Assembly: GCF_037042905.1 (NCBI RefSeq)
Contig: NC_087254.1
Coordinates: 23,041,103-23,105,102, forward strand
Length of the DNA: 64,000 nt
Direction of reading: 5' to 3'
Origin: Lytechinus pictus
Lineage: Eukaryota > Echinodermata > Echinoidea > Temnopleuroida > Toxopneustidae
The notes below the pieces were generated by a model, which was given only the letters and a program-made list of their open reading frames with translations, made no database searches and was not told the DNA's origin. This document shows, piece by piece, positions 13,801-24,904 of the stretch (positions are counted from its first letter, which is position 1; every line of letters begins with the position of its first letter). A program made the translations under genes and the position numbers.

Positions 13801-16110
13801 CACCATCACTACTCTATTATAATAATTAGTCATCACCATAACTTCTACCACCACCATCATTACCCTATTACAATAATTATTCATTACTACCACCATCATC
13901 ATTCATCATGTTTATAACAACCTGTCTTCATTTTCATTTCTAGATTCTGCCTCAAAGCATGCCATGCAAGCTTTCTTTGACTCTCTAAGAGCTGAGGTTG
14001 CTGAACACAACATCAGCGTCACAGTTCTTAGTCCCAGCTATATCAATACCAACCTTTCTCTAAGTGCTCTTCATGGAGATGGATCTATTCATGCAAGTAA
14101 GTGAATTCATTCTCTTGGGTCATCAAAAGCTAGTACATGTGGCACCCAGGGGGGGGGGGGGGCAGTCAAATAAATTGCTGTACACATGTGTGACCAAGGA
14201 ATTTCCAAACACCCCCTAAACAAGTTTTTCTCTGTGTGCAAAATAACCCCCTAAACAAGTTTTTCGCTGGCTTTATTTACACATTTTGGCCCATAAACAA
14301 GTTGTCGCCAAAATATGACCTCGGGGGAAAAAGCTTGGGTAAAAAAAACATACCCTAAACCCGGGGGGGGGGGGGGGGGGGGGCCACTTCCATTCACGAG
14401 TGGATACCATGCGCGACCATGGGGTCTCGAAAAGCACCCTAAACACGTAATTTCCATATTCTGAAAATGCGCCCCTTAACAAGTATTGGCGTGTGAAACC
14501 CTACCCTTAACAAGTATTGGTAACAAAACAATACTCTTGGCCAATGTTCCCTGAAATGAACCCCTAAACAAGTGCAGGAATGTTTTATTGTTACGGGTCC
14601 TTCGGTCGTCGGCTTTACCTTATTTGGTTTAGTACGACCCCACCTTCTACACCTCGCGCAAATCGGACTCTAAACACGAAGTGTTGGGGGCAATAAGGAC
14701 ATCCTTTATAAAACATTTTAATTTTGTATTATCATCCCCGCGAATTCGACCCTAAACACATACTTTTCCTAGCGAAATAGATACCCTTTTTTCATTATTT
14801 TGGTGTTTTTGACACCCTTATCACGTTACGTACGTAACGTGCCCTATCGTGAAAAAGACATCCTTTTTACGTGTTTTTTTGGTCGCGCATGGTATCCACT
14901 CGTCAATGTAAGTGGCCCCCCCGGGCCCTAAACACGTTTGGCTAGTCTTTAAAAAATGCTTTGGGGAAAAAACATACCCTAAATACGTTTGACCCCGCGA
15001 TTGACAATTGACCAGTCTTTCAAAACCACCCTTTTTCTTGAAAATCTGTGTTTTTGATTCCCTTAACGAGTCCACGCGCGGACCGCGTCCAAAACTGAAA
15101 AAGCACCCCTTTAAACACGTTTTTTGGGGGTCACGTGTGTGTACAGCAATATATTTGACTGCCCCCCCCCCCCCCGGATGTTGCAGCAGCAAAGAATGAT
15201 TTGATGAGAGAGTCTTTAAATTCAAGTTTGTTACCATGTAATTGTAGATCTTGATCTAGTTCATTTGCATTAACTTAACTCTATGAAATCATGAAATTGT
15301 AGCTGAAAAATGATCACATTGAAGATTACCAATGCAGATTAGCACATAATATGAGGGACAGTATTTTTTGCTTGGAAAAAGACCCAAACCTGTGCCTGGT
15401 ATGTTATGCTTATTTTGTCCATTTCTACGCAATTGCACATTTCTACGAGAATCATTTGGAATATTATCTATCTATACATACGAACACTTTGGTGGTCATT
15501 TTTGGATTTTGTTTAAAATTATGTCTCGGCCATTAGAGTCCCACACAAAGGCACGACTTCTTATTTTACAAGTAGACAAGCTACACATTTCATTAACATC
15601 CTGATGATCCTGGTGGCCAGTAACTCCCCAATCTAAACACATACAGTATGCAAAGGATTGGGGGGAAAATTGGTTAAATAGGGACAATATTATGACACTT
15701 TCCCTGTGGCCCTCATGTGGTTGATTAGACAATGGAAATAATGCTTGGGTTTATGACTTTAACTCAGGCCCTTGTAAATGAACATGAAAACTTTATTTTT
15801 CCGATATCATCTATTCATTGAAGTTGTATTATATCACAATATTACAATATTGTCATACTGTGCAGACCCATGCTATATATTTTGGTGTTTTATTTCTCCA
15901 TTTGCAGAGATGGATTCCACTACAGCCAATGGCATGTCGACGATTTATGTGGCGGACAAGATTGTTGATGCGGTCGCTAAGCAACAAAGTGATGTAGTAC
16001 TGGGGCCATTCACACATGGAGCAGCAATCTACATCAGGGCTTTGTTCCCTAATCTCTATTTCTGGATCATGGCTGGGCGAGCAAAGAAAGGAGAAAAGGC
16101 AGAAGATTGA
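10643..16110 (+). CDS. DHRS7B: DHRS7B, short-chain dehydrogenase/reductase 7B
   Basis: Six exons (10643-10805, 11470-11573, 12161-12386, 13176-13268, 13944-14096, 15908-16110) join in phase into 313 codons plus TGA; the human protein is about 325. A hydrophobic anchor lies at residues about 11-26, ahead of a classical SDR domain. The cofactor motif TGASSGVG is at 46-53, NNGG at 130-133 (usually NNAG), and the catalytic set is N155, S183, Y196 and K200 (YSASK). The proline-flanked [10 protein letters not shown] and the C-terminal [14 protein letters not shown] are also DHRS7B-like. The family comprises ER/peroxisome membrane NAD(P)H reductases; the mammalian protein has been reported as peroxisomal acyl/alkyl-DHAP reductase (PexRAP) in ether lipid synthesis. 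The start was chosen at the only ATG before the anchor, with A at -3. Confidence 0.93.
11470..11573 (+). CDS. DHRS7B: DHRS7B coding exon 2
   Basis: Follows CTCTTCAG. Encodes [19 protein letters not shown], beta-2 and the Arg pair expected at the cofactor ribose/phosphate, then a helix to KLEALKL-like LMALKL. The donor is GTATGA. Confidence 0.9.
12161..12386 (+). CDS. DHRS7B: DHRS7B coding exon 3
   Basis: Follows TGGTAATCAG. Encodes the HVIPLDL strand, [16 protein letters not shown] and [12 protein letters not shown], which carries the active-site Asn. The donor is GTAAGT at 12387. Confidence 0.92.
13176..13268 (+). CDS. DHRS7B: DHRS7B coding exon 4
   Basis: Follows TTTTTCACTAG. Encodes [20 protein letters not shown] and IAIPFRSA, with catalytic Ser183. 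The catalytic Tyr codon is split across the next intron. The donor is GTGAGT. Confidence 0.92.
13340..13920. repeat. ATC/ACC trinucleotide microsatellite in DHRS7B intron 4
   Basis: About 580 bp of interrupted CAT, CAC and ACC triplets (CATCATCATCACCACCACC style) lie between coding exons 4 and 5. They generate long Ile/Thr or Met/Val ORFs that are artefacts. Confidence 0.9.
13944..14096 (+). CDS. DHRS7B: DHRS7B coding exon 5
   Basis: Follows CATTTCTAG. Encodes [19 protein letters not shown] with the YxxxK catalytic pair, and [14 protein letters not shown]. The donor is GTAAGT at 14097. Confidence 0.92.
14147..15177. mobile_element. 1.03-kb inverted-repeat element with poly-G/poly-C ends
   Basis: The left end has 14 G (14149-14162) then GCAGTCAAATAAATTGCTG; the right end mirrors it with CAGCAATATATTTGACTG then 14 C (15162-15175). 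The inverted match runs about 45 bp, through ACACATGTGTGACC. A second inner pair of inverted blocks exists: poly-G followed by GAGTGGATACCATGCGCGACC at about 14364-14420, against GGTCGCGCATGGTATCCACTC at about 14881-14902. The interior holds about twelve copies of a CCCTAAACA(C/A)G-like motif. No transposase is encoded. It sits in DHRS7B intron 5. Confidence 0.75.
15285..15550. repeat. Interspersed repeat, copy 1 (pair with 27145-27412)
   Basis: The stretch shares an ordered series of blocks with 27145-27412 in the same orientation, including GATCACATTGAAGAT, ACACTTTGGTGGTCATT and ATTTTGCTTATTTC-like segments, with moderate divergence. It belongs to an unidentified dispersed family; one copy is in DHRS7B intron 5 and the other in the TMEM11 intron. 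Confidence 0.55.
15908..16110 (+). CDS. DHRS7B: DHRS7B coding exon 6 and stop
   Basis: Follows CCATTTGCAG. Encodes [19 protein letters not shown] and the C-terminal hydrophobic PNLYFWIM segment, then a lysine-rich tail and TGA at 16108-16110. Confidence 0.92.
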
Positions 16111-16562
16111 TGGTGGTCTCAGACAAGGACATTTTATTTGCCAAATTAGTACCACCATTACCCCAGATCATCGTTATTGAAGAAAAATAACCAGGACATA
16201 TTGATCGATGTGCAATTGTTATGGAAATTTATCCAATTAACTGGTGTGTAATGGGTGTCTGTTATGATGTTAATTTTGTTCATATTATCAAGAGCATAGA
16301 CTTCCTGTTTCTAACAGACTCACTTCTTATTTTTTGAAACTTTGCAGTTGATGGGGGGGGGGGGGATAGATTGACAATTCAATAAGGGGAGGTATTTAAC
16401 TGAAAAAACAGGGTTGGATGAAACGGTTGTTTTTATTCAGTGTTGAAATTAATGTATGGAAGAGAATTTGTGTCATATGATGTATTTTACACCATGATTT
16501 ACTAGTACTATTTGATTAATTTATGGGATGCAAATGTAAAAACTATAAATATGCAAATTTTT

Positions 16563-16568
16563 AATAAA
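16563..16568 (+). terminator. DHRS7B: DHRS7B poly(A) signal
   Basis: Canonical AATAAA about 450 bp past the stop codon. This gives a compact 3' UTR that ends just before the MITE at 16684. Confidence 0.6.
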
Positions 16569-16683
16569 AATTATGAACTATGATGATCTATTCTGCTCTA
16601 ATGATTTATTGAGTATTGACATTACCAATGAAAACTAGTAAATTGCATCTTTAATACTTTCAAAGGCTTTCCATTAATTTACA

Positions 16684-17357
16684 GTAGGAGACCGGAGAAT
16701 GAATCCCAATTTAATTCTTATAAAAGAGAAAAATCAAAGAAACAAATAAATGAGAGTTTTAAGATTAAATTAATGAAATCTTGAGCGTTTGAATGTTGAG
16801 AATACTGATGCTTTGTAGATCCTCCCATTGGCAATGCGACCAAGATCTGTGATGTCACACTCGTACAACTTCCCCGTTACCTTTTCACATAAATTTCCTC
16901 ATCTTGTCTATTACAAGATCAGGGGCTCGCAACACAGAGGTTTATAGCGATTACATTGTAATTGTACTCTTGATTTTCACAATTAATTATACATTGTAGT
17001 CAATGCAATCAATCCTAAAAACATGTTCTGTTGTGTTACAAGCCCCAGGTAAGAGAGAGCGGGTAATGGAGGTTTGACAATATTATATCATGGATAATTT
17101 TTTTTCGTATCAGTAGAAGTCGTAAAAAATGATGTTTTGAGGTATATTTTCAGTGTCCAAAGGGAAGAGTTGTGCAAGTGTGGCATTACAGGTCTTGTTC
17201 ACCTTGCCACTGGGAGAATCACCATCACATTAGTGGTCTCGACAATCTAATGCTCTCGATTCTATTTCTCGTCCAATTCTTCTCAAACTTTTATTCGTCT
17301 AATTCTTTTCTGCACTTGCTCAAGCTAACTTGCTCTAAGGGTTTTGCTCTCCTTTAA
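16684..17357. mobile_element. TTAA-type MITE family, copy 3 (diverged)
   Basis: This is a diverged relative of the elements at 18671-19258 and 62149-62762. It shares GATCCTCCCATTGGCAATGC, GATCTGTGATGTCACAC, GAGGTATATTTTCAGTGTCC and the terminal GCTCTCCTTTAA. It is interrupted by a second MITE (16921-17047). Confidence 0.7.
16921..17047. mobile_element. 127-bp MITE nested in another MITE
   Basis: The ends are inverted: GGGGCTCGCAACACAGA against TCTGTTGTGTTACAAGCCCC. It interrupts the homology of the surrounding element. A related partial copy, sharing TACATTGTAGTCAATGCAATC, is at 59685-59760. The motif TGTGTTACAGGCCCCAG near 37587-37603 may be another end fragment. Confidence 0.65.
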
Positions 17358-18670
17358 GCAGTCTCTTCATACTTGATACTGGGGAAATTGATATTTAGAG
17401 TTCAGGTAGGAATACAAAGGAAAATAGGACAAAGGATGAACGGTGAAAAGAAAGAATGGAAATAAAGAAGAGTAAAATAATAACATGAATAAAGGAATAT
17501 GGAAAAAAGAGGAAAGGGGAGATAAAAAGAAGAAAAAAGTTCATGGATCGAAAGTACGCAATCAAATGACATTAACAAGTCTATATTCAATTTCATTCAT
17601 TTTTATTTCCAATTTATTTCTGTACAAATGTAACAGATTTATATATTTTATTCTTCTCTTTAAAACATTGTACACATATAGCCACTGCCATTAAATAGCA
17701 TTCTTCAAATGCTGCTTTCAGCATTACTTTTTTTTTACAATTTTCATGAAGAAAAAAAAAATCTACAGTTCTTGTCAATATATAACTTCATTCACATTCA
17801 GTCAACACTTTCTTCTGATTCAACAATCTTTATTCTTGTTTACAATTATATGATCATTAAAAGATAACATTCCAAGCAAAATTTTCCTGTTAAAGAAACA
17901 TGAGTTTGAGTACTTTAAATTTCAGTTTCTGTATCTTTCAGAGCATATTCATACTCCATGTGACCAGAATACATTGCAAATTATGCAATATCGACCGGAC
18001 CTCTTATTTAATATTCCAAAGATTTCAATTTTTTTTGGGGAAACTTAGATTGATAAAGTTTGTCCAACAAATAAACAATTGTCTGTAGATTTCATTGCAA
18101 TTTGTTCATTATTCAGAGATAAATGGGTTCCAAAGAACAGGAATCCATATTTCCAATGCCAGGTGAGAAACCAACTTGAACAGAGATTTTGCTATCACTA
18201 AGGATAGGATCTTGTATTTATTAAGGGATCTCCTCGTCTCACAAAATCTTGCACACGTGTGCATGAGCATGTAACGAGACATTTTCTAGTTGGAGAAATT
18301 GAATACATTGTACTATAACACTTTAAAGAATTTTTGTAAAACTGAATCTGCTGGTATGGATTAGATTATCAGTTGGTATTAAATCCCAGTAATTTTCAGT
18401 TTCATTGGATAAATCAGTGGTAGTCAGTACTTGAGCTTTATTTAACACTGGATGCTGGTCACAGCCACTTTTGTGACAACAATGATATACACATATTCCT
18501 GTTGCCATTTAAGTGCAGATATTTCATTAAATTCACATTTTAATTTAACTATTTCATACACTGCAAATAAATGATGTATTATAGTCTACAAGCAAAGAAT
18601 CCAATATTCAAGAGTTTTTATTGTTACTAACAAAATCACTGTTGCTGCACTAAAATGTAGATCTGATTCC
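17358..18670. other. Intergenic between convergent DHRS7B and TMEM11, no gene seen
   Basis: The stretch is AT-rich with short random ORFs. No array, RNA gene or conserved peptide could be recognised. Confidence 0.5.
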
Positions 18671-19258
18671 TTAAAGGAGAATGAAACCCTTGAAACCAGC
18701 TGAATCCATATCAAAGAGAAAAATCAAAAAAACATATTGTTGAAAGTTTGAGGAAGATTGAATGAATAATAAGAAAGTTATGAGCATTGAATATTGAGAT
18801 CACTAATGCCATGTAGATCCTCCCATTGGCAATGCAACCAAGATCTGTGATGTCACACACGTACAACTCCCTCATTACTTTAGTACTTATTTCACTTATA
18901 TTCTCACTTTTATAGAGTCTATCACAAGGTGAGGTGTTCTCTTTATGAGAGGACAAGTACAGAGGTTTCACAACATTATATCATTGATGAATCATTTGTC
19001 ATATTAGAATGAGCAAAAAGAGATGTTTTGGGGTATATTTTCAGTGTCCGAAAGGGGAGAGTTGTTAATCTGTGACATCATAGATCTTGGTCGCATTGCC
19101 AATGGGAGGATCTCCATAGCATTAGTGATCTCGACATTCAAATGCTCATAACTCTTCTATTGCTAGTCCTATTTAACTCAAACTTTTGTTGATCTTATTC
19201 TTTGATTTTTCTGCTTTCACAAAAGCTAACTTGCTCCAAGAGTTTCATTCTCCTTTAA
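18671..19258. mobile_element. TTAA-type MITE family, copy 1
   Basis: The element begins TTAAAGGAGAATGAAACCC and ends with the inverted GTTTCATTCTCCTTTAA. It is nearly identical along its length to 62149-62762. TTAA at both ends is compatible with a piggyBac-type target. The halves are also internally symmetrical (AGTTATGAGCATTGA against TGCTCATAACTC). There is no ORF of note. Confidence 0.85.
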
Positions 19259-21009
19259 GGAACAAAGACCTGAAAATTCTTGGGCAGGTACAATTTTCTT
19301 GATGAAACACATATCTTGATGTAAAAATTCATTATGCTCTCACACACACAGATAGAGGAAGTATACATGAATTTTTCTGAAAAGTGCGCTGTTGCTTGAA
19401 ATCAAGTACTTGGAGACATAATAAACTGACTTTGCAAACCGAGGATTGAAAATGGGATGCTGACATTTAATCATACATAATCACATCTGATACCTGTTGC
19501 AAAAGAAAAGACATGGTATTGCTTTGATACCGGTGTTTATGACAGATACTCGGGAGAAGGGGGGGGGGCACTCAACTAGTGGTACATTGCATACTCATCA
19601 AGGAACAGAAAATAAAAATGTGTTAGGATACTTTTGCTTTTTCCGGGTAGGACATGATGCGTTTGTGTCAATGTGTCAAAAATTAAGAAGAAAACAAATA
19701 ACTTCTTTTTCATTTGAGGTCTTGTTTCCCCGTATTGGTCTGGAGATTTCTGCAATTTGAAATTTCTTGACAAGGGGTGATTTATAGGCTTTACACCTGT
19801 TTAGGGGGGGGAAATTTTTACATAGAAACCACATGGAGTTACATGCAAAGGGTATCATTTAAATAATGAAAAATATGTGATAAGGTGTGTGTGTTTAAAA
19901 GGAATTAACATGTGTTCATGCATGTACACAGCAATGAACTGTAGTTTGAACTATCCCAGGGGGGGGGGGGCTACCTCCTTCCCCTGGGTCAGATGCATTC
20001 TCATCTTTCACTGATAAAACTTGTCCCCATTGTCCAAGCATGGACCTAGTCAGTCCATGGGATGCAGAGTAAATACTCCATCATACTGTACATGTACTCC
20101 ATCAATCCCTTGCCTACTTGCACACTAGATGCACCTCTATAAAGCCTATGAGGATTTTTTAGTTGGCCACCAGGTCCACAACACAAAGACTGTTCATTAA
20201 GAGAATAAGAGGATTTCCTTGACAAATGTTTAGTTTCTGATAGTATATTTACACACACAGCATTTAAGCTATGGATACTTCTCTCATGTGCCAAGGTCAA
20301 TTGTTATCTGATAAACAACACATGTAACTCAAACTATAATCGGATCAAACTGTATAGATCCAGACAACATGAAAACAATAGATTTTGGCATCAACATTTC
20401 ATTAATTTTATGAGAAAATATAATAAGGGGACAGACCCTCCCCCCCCCCATCCCTAGCCTGTTAATTATGGTATCATGAGAATTGAATTGAATACACAAA
20501 AAACGTACTGTACCTATATCTGGACATTGCCGTGCTCCAAGGATGTACAAGTGTACTGTAGATACTGATCAGCTAGCCGTGACAGCAAGTTAACAAGATC
20601 TAAATCTTCATTAACTTCATTGATTTTGCAAGTTCAATATCAACAAATTCCACATCATTAACCAATGAACAGAAAATGCATCGACAGATTAAAAAGTGCT
20701 TGTATATGTATTCATGCAGAAACGGCACATTAAAATTCAATGTGCATTTGTATCTGGCAATCTATAGTTTTCAGCGTGACCTCAAAGTCCCCAATCCATG
20801 CATAATAAGCATACACAAGCACATAGAATTGTGCAATATCATTGGTGGAAACTTAAATTGGTGTGTTAATCTCATTCAAGTGTGGTTTTACATATATCTT
20901 CCTTGAAATCGATCTTAGCTGCAAAGGAAACAACCCTGGTTTACCTTATATTGGAACTAGACAGGAATTACATGTACATGTAGATGATTCAGACATCAAT
21001 GGCTCCAAT
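19259..21009. other. Intergenic, no gene seen
   Basis: Contains several poly-G runs (about 19560, 19804, 19961) and a poly-C run at about 20441. The block 19550-19975 begins and ends with G runs and may be a decayed transposon. Nothing coding is supported. Confidence 0.45.
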
Positions 21010-21315
21010 GAGAAATAACAATAATAATAATAATTGGCTTTTATATAGCGCTTCATCAATCTACGACTGCTCAAAGTGCTTCACAATTATTATTACCCGG
21101 TCACTGGATTCATAACTTTTTAGCAGCCTGTAAGGCGCACATAAACCAACCACAATGATGGTTGTTTCCTACCCGGAACCCAATTAGTACCTGGGTGAAA
21201 GTGGCAAAGTGTGGATTGACGCCTTGCCAAAGGACGCAAGGCCATGGTGGGATTCGAACACACGACCCTCTGATTAAAAGGTGAGAGTCAGAACCACTAC
21301 ACCACAGCGCTTACA
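21010..21315 (-). mobile_element. tRNA-derived SINE, minus strand
   Basis: Read on the minus strand from 21315, the element starts GCGCTGTGGTGTAGTGG (A box) and has a perfect B box within GTGTTCGAATCCCACC. A body of about 200 bp follows (TTGCGTCCTTTGGCAAGGCG, ACCCAGGTACTAATTGGGTT). It ends in TATATAAAAGCC and an (ATT)n tail at 21015-21040. The tRNA head plus the trinucleotide tail define a SINE rather than a tRNA gene. Confidence 0.85.
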
Positions 21316-23775
21316 GAAAGGTAAACCCTTATTTAAACTCAATGACCGGTATTCTGAAGTCAGGTTTAACATATAGGCCATGACCTAATTCATATTTCAA
21401 ATGATGAAGAGAGCTATTTCAAGAATTATTCCAAGTCAATTATAAGTGTCAAATGAGCTGACAAATTGAATTTGTACTGTTAGATATACATGTACCTGTT
21501 GCAATTGTCTGTCCATAGTTAAACCACAGTTTTAGACCCGAGTTTACATTAAACCCGGATTTACATACAGTATATGGGCTTATGTAATAAGAGAAAAATA
21601 CTAATCAAAATTTCAAAACATAAAAAAAAATTATGCAAGTAGCCTCTTAGAATTTTCAACGCTATATCAGAAATTATTTTAATAATACACATTACTTGAA
21701 GGTAAATGTACACATACTGACATACAGTGTATGCCTACATTGTACTTGCACATTACATGTGTAATTTGATGTTTGTTTTGACTACTGATACTGCTACATG
21801 AAGAATTTAATTCAAATACGATAAAATATGTAGACATAATACTGACAGTTTCAAACACAGAGAAAACATATATTTCTTCAAAAGAAAGTCCATATTAATG
21901 TCATTAAAGCACAAAATCAAATCCTGAAGTCTTAATATTTGCATGCAAAAGCTGTAGTGGTGTAGAATAAATGTCAGAAAATATTACTCGCAAATCAAAA
22001 CTTTGTCATTTGAAATTGAGAAAGATAATTTTGAGGTAATTATTGGAGAAGTATGGATAAACTTTCTCCAATCTCTTTCGGCTCATATGCATCCTGTTAA
22101 CATAGCTTGGCTTTTAATCCGAAGGATCTAAGTGTAGCTTAACCCATCATAGATGATCTATAGTGGATTAAAAGGGTGAATAATGAAATCCTCTTGATAT
22201 CCTTACTAATCTGCAGATCATGAGAGATCATTTCATATGATTCATTCTTCATCATTTCTGTTATAATACAAGTTTTCAAGAGTTTTCAAGAATTGAATGC
22301 ATTAGGTTGTATGGTTTATTAAAGACATTTTCTTTCACTTATTTATTACATATTGATTATTGATATATTTATAAATCATCAACTGGCTCATTGAAATATT
22401 CATGACATGCAAAAGATTATTGAAAACAAAATGTCATATTAAAGCTTGTTTTTCCTTTCGTGACATTTTAATTGTTTTGTTTGTCTGATTTTACTGAATC
22501 TATTCAAATCACATTATTTTCAGCCTGAAGTACGCCTTTAATCTTGTATCCAGTGCAGTAAAGTTGTTAAATACAGGAATGCACATACAGAGTGCATGTA
22601 CCTAGTCAGTCTAAATATAACTGATGTGGATATTTCTGTCCACTATCACTATTTAATTTTCTGCTGGTATTAGGATTACCATATATATGTGGTCTTTTAT
22701 TTTGGAGTATGTCCAGTACTTGTACATGTAGTACACCAAGACACATGCATCTACATGTAGGTATCATTTACTTAGTCCATCCTATACATTTGGTTTCTTT
22801 TCCTTTTTGGGGAGATTATTGCAAAAAGAGATATGTCAATTTTCAATCTGTACTAAAATACAGGGGGGTGGGACCTGAGATTCATGTAACACGTACATTT
22901 ACATAACAATAGCTACATGTACATGTCGACTTTCCTATGACATACATGTTTCTAATATGAGAACGGATTGCTATTGAATTCATAAAAACATTGTTATGAG
23001 ATGGCCATCATCAGTAGCGATCTGTTAGTGATGAGTGTAAAAAAATCACCACTCCTATCTTTTCAGAAATCTAGTGTCTCCCCATGCACCAAGTGTATAA
23101 ATCCAAAGTGTCTTGACAGTTCACAAAGGAAACATCATTTTGTAGGCACTTTCCTTCCTGGAAGTGTTGACACTGGTCAATGTGACACAGGAATAGATTA
23201 AATGCCTGAGACTTGACTTCCTTCCCCTGATAAATATTCTTACAACGTCAGTTCAAGTGGCTTAAGAATTCTACACTGAGATAAATTCAGATACGATTAA
23301 TTTAGAATTTTGTTAAAATTCTGTGCCAAACTGGACTAAAACAATCTAGTGGTATCAAATATTTCACATCAAATCACTTAGCAAATAGTGCATCATTTGG
23401 GCTCTAGCATCAACATAATGTACATGTATGCACCATTTCACATACAAGTGGACCCCGCATACAGCTCATTTTCAAAGAAACTGCTCAAGTTGAAAGAAAA
23501 ATAAATTTAGGAAGACATGTGATCTCACAACGTGAACCAAACTTGAAATTTCTGGAAAAACTAAATACATGTACACTGTAGATCAAGATCAAGTCGGTTA
23601 TTTTCAGACAAGCATGTACCTCCACTACGGTTGGGTGTTACAATGCTAAATATTAAAGGCCAAAAAGATGAAGGTTAACGTAAAGATATGTAGAGCATTG
23701 TAGGATGTACAGTAATCTTGAAACTGGTAGACAGCACCAAGCAACAGGTTTTTGGCACCAGCATACATGTATAAT
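21316..23775. other. Intergenic, no gene seen
   Basis: The sequence is AT-rich with frequent TACATGTA motifs and no conserved reading frame. Part of it may be TMEM11 3' UTR if polyadenylation is more distal than 23776. Confidence 0.45.
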
Positions 23776-23781
23776 TTTATT
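23776..23781 (-). terminator. TMEM11: Candidate TMEM11 poly(A) signal
   Basis: AATAAA on the minus strand, about 610 bp downstream of the TMEM11 stop. Other AATAAA motifs lie further on, so the true site is uncertain. Confidence 0.35.
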
Positions 23782-24390
23782 TAAAAATTGCAATTCAAAA
23801 AGAGGACTTTTTACAATCAGAAAGTCCTTTGTTGTAAAATTAGTGTAGGATAGAGTATTGCCTTTGATGTACATAAAAAGAAATGACTAATGTAATGATT
23901 TCTTGGTTGAATAGTACCTTGGGACTTAGTAATCATAACAATAAAATGGTAAAATCTTGGGAATCTGAATTATCCAACTGTCTTCTTTGCACCAACGAGA
24001 ACTAACAGACAATTCATTAGTCATACCTCACTGCATTTCAATGTTAGCATTAATGAACTGATTTGGACTACATGTAACAACCTTTGAAAGTGATCACACA
24101 TTCGACACAACATATAAAATGACACACACATACTAGTAAAATAGTAGTAACTCAGACAATCATTCCAATAGCAAATCCATCATAACTTCATCTCTCAACA
24201 GTTTGTCTTTCTTGCAGGTATAATCCTTCATTAAATCCCAGCAATGGCAAGTTAGCCTGATTGATAATCACAGAACTCAATGTGAAATCATCACTATCAA
24301 GCTCCTCAACAATCAGTTCACATCTTCCTTTGGCGATAGATGCAATTAAAACTTTTAAAAGTACTAACACACTAACTCTGAAGCGTTGCG

Positions 24391-24904
24391 TTAGCGAATA
24401 CACCATTGGTAGACTTTGTATGCCAAAAGAGCCGCTGCTAGCCCGGCTACAAAGTTGTGAAGAGCTTTCCTGTACTTATCGTCCTTTCTAACCAGAACTA
24501 CGGGTGTCGCTGTCGTCAGGGAATGAAGCGGTAGCCGGGATAGATTCCGAGTGTCATACTCAACCTGATATTTACAGCATGGGTCCGACTGCCACGATAC
24601 TCCGTACAGAAGAGCACAAGCCACGCTTACTGTCCCTGTCGGGAAAGTGATAAAGTTAACTGCCTGATGTGGTAGCAGGGCTGGGGCGACAAGGCAGGCC
24701 ATGCCAGATAGGACGGATGTCTTATGTAAGCAGTTCCCTACGGTGATCCAACGAGCAGTCTCGTCTCCAAGATGAGCGGGTTCTATGATGATGATATTGC
24801 GTCTTGCCTCGAGGGCCTGGTCCAGCTCAAATTCGAAGTGTTCCCTCGCACTGCCATTGTCGTAGATGTTGTGAATGATAGCACAATCCACAGGCTGCAT
24901 ATCC
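24391..24904 (-). CDS. TMEM11: TMEM11 coding exon 2 (nearly the whole protein)
   Basis: The acceptor on the minus strand is TCTTCTTCCAG, with the exon starting at 24904. It reads (R)DMQPVDCAIIHNIYDNG onward to YQWCIR and TAA at 24391-24393. The open frame running upstream to 25032 is intron read-through. Confidence 0.95.

Noticed and set aside
13380-13822. Met/Val- and Ile/Thr-rich ORFs
   Set aside because: They are translations of the ATC/ACC microsatellite in a DHRS7B intron.
14821-15237. 138-residue minus-strand ORF
   Set aside because: It spans the end of the poly-C-capped element; the frame is open by chance and has no recognisable motif.
21245-21315. tRNA gene on the minus strand
   Set aside because: The boxes are good, but the head is fused to a SINE body with an (ATT)n tail.
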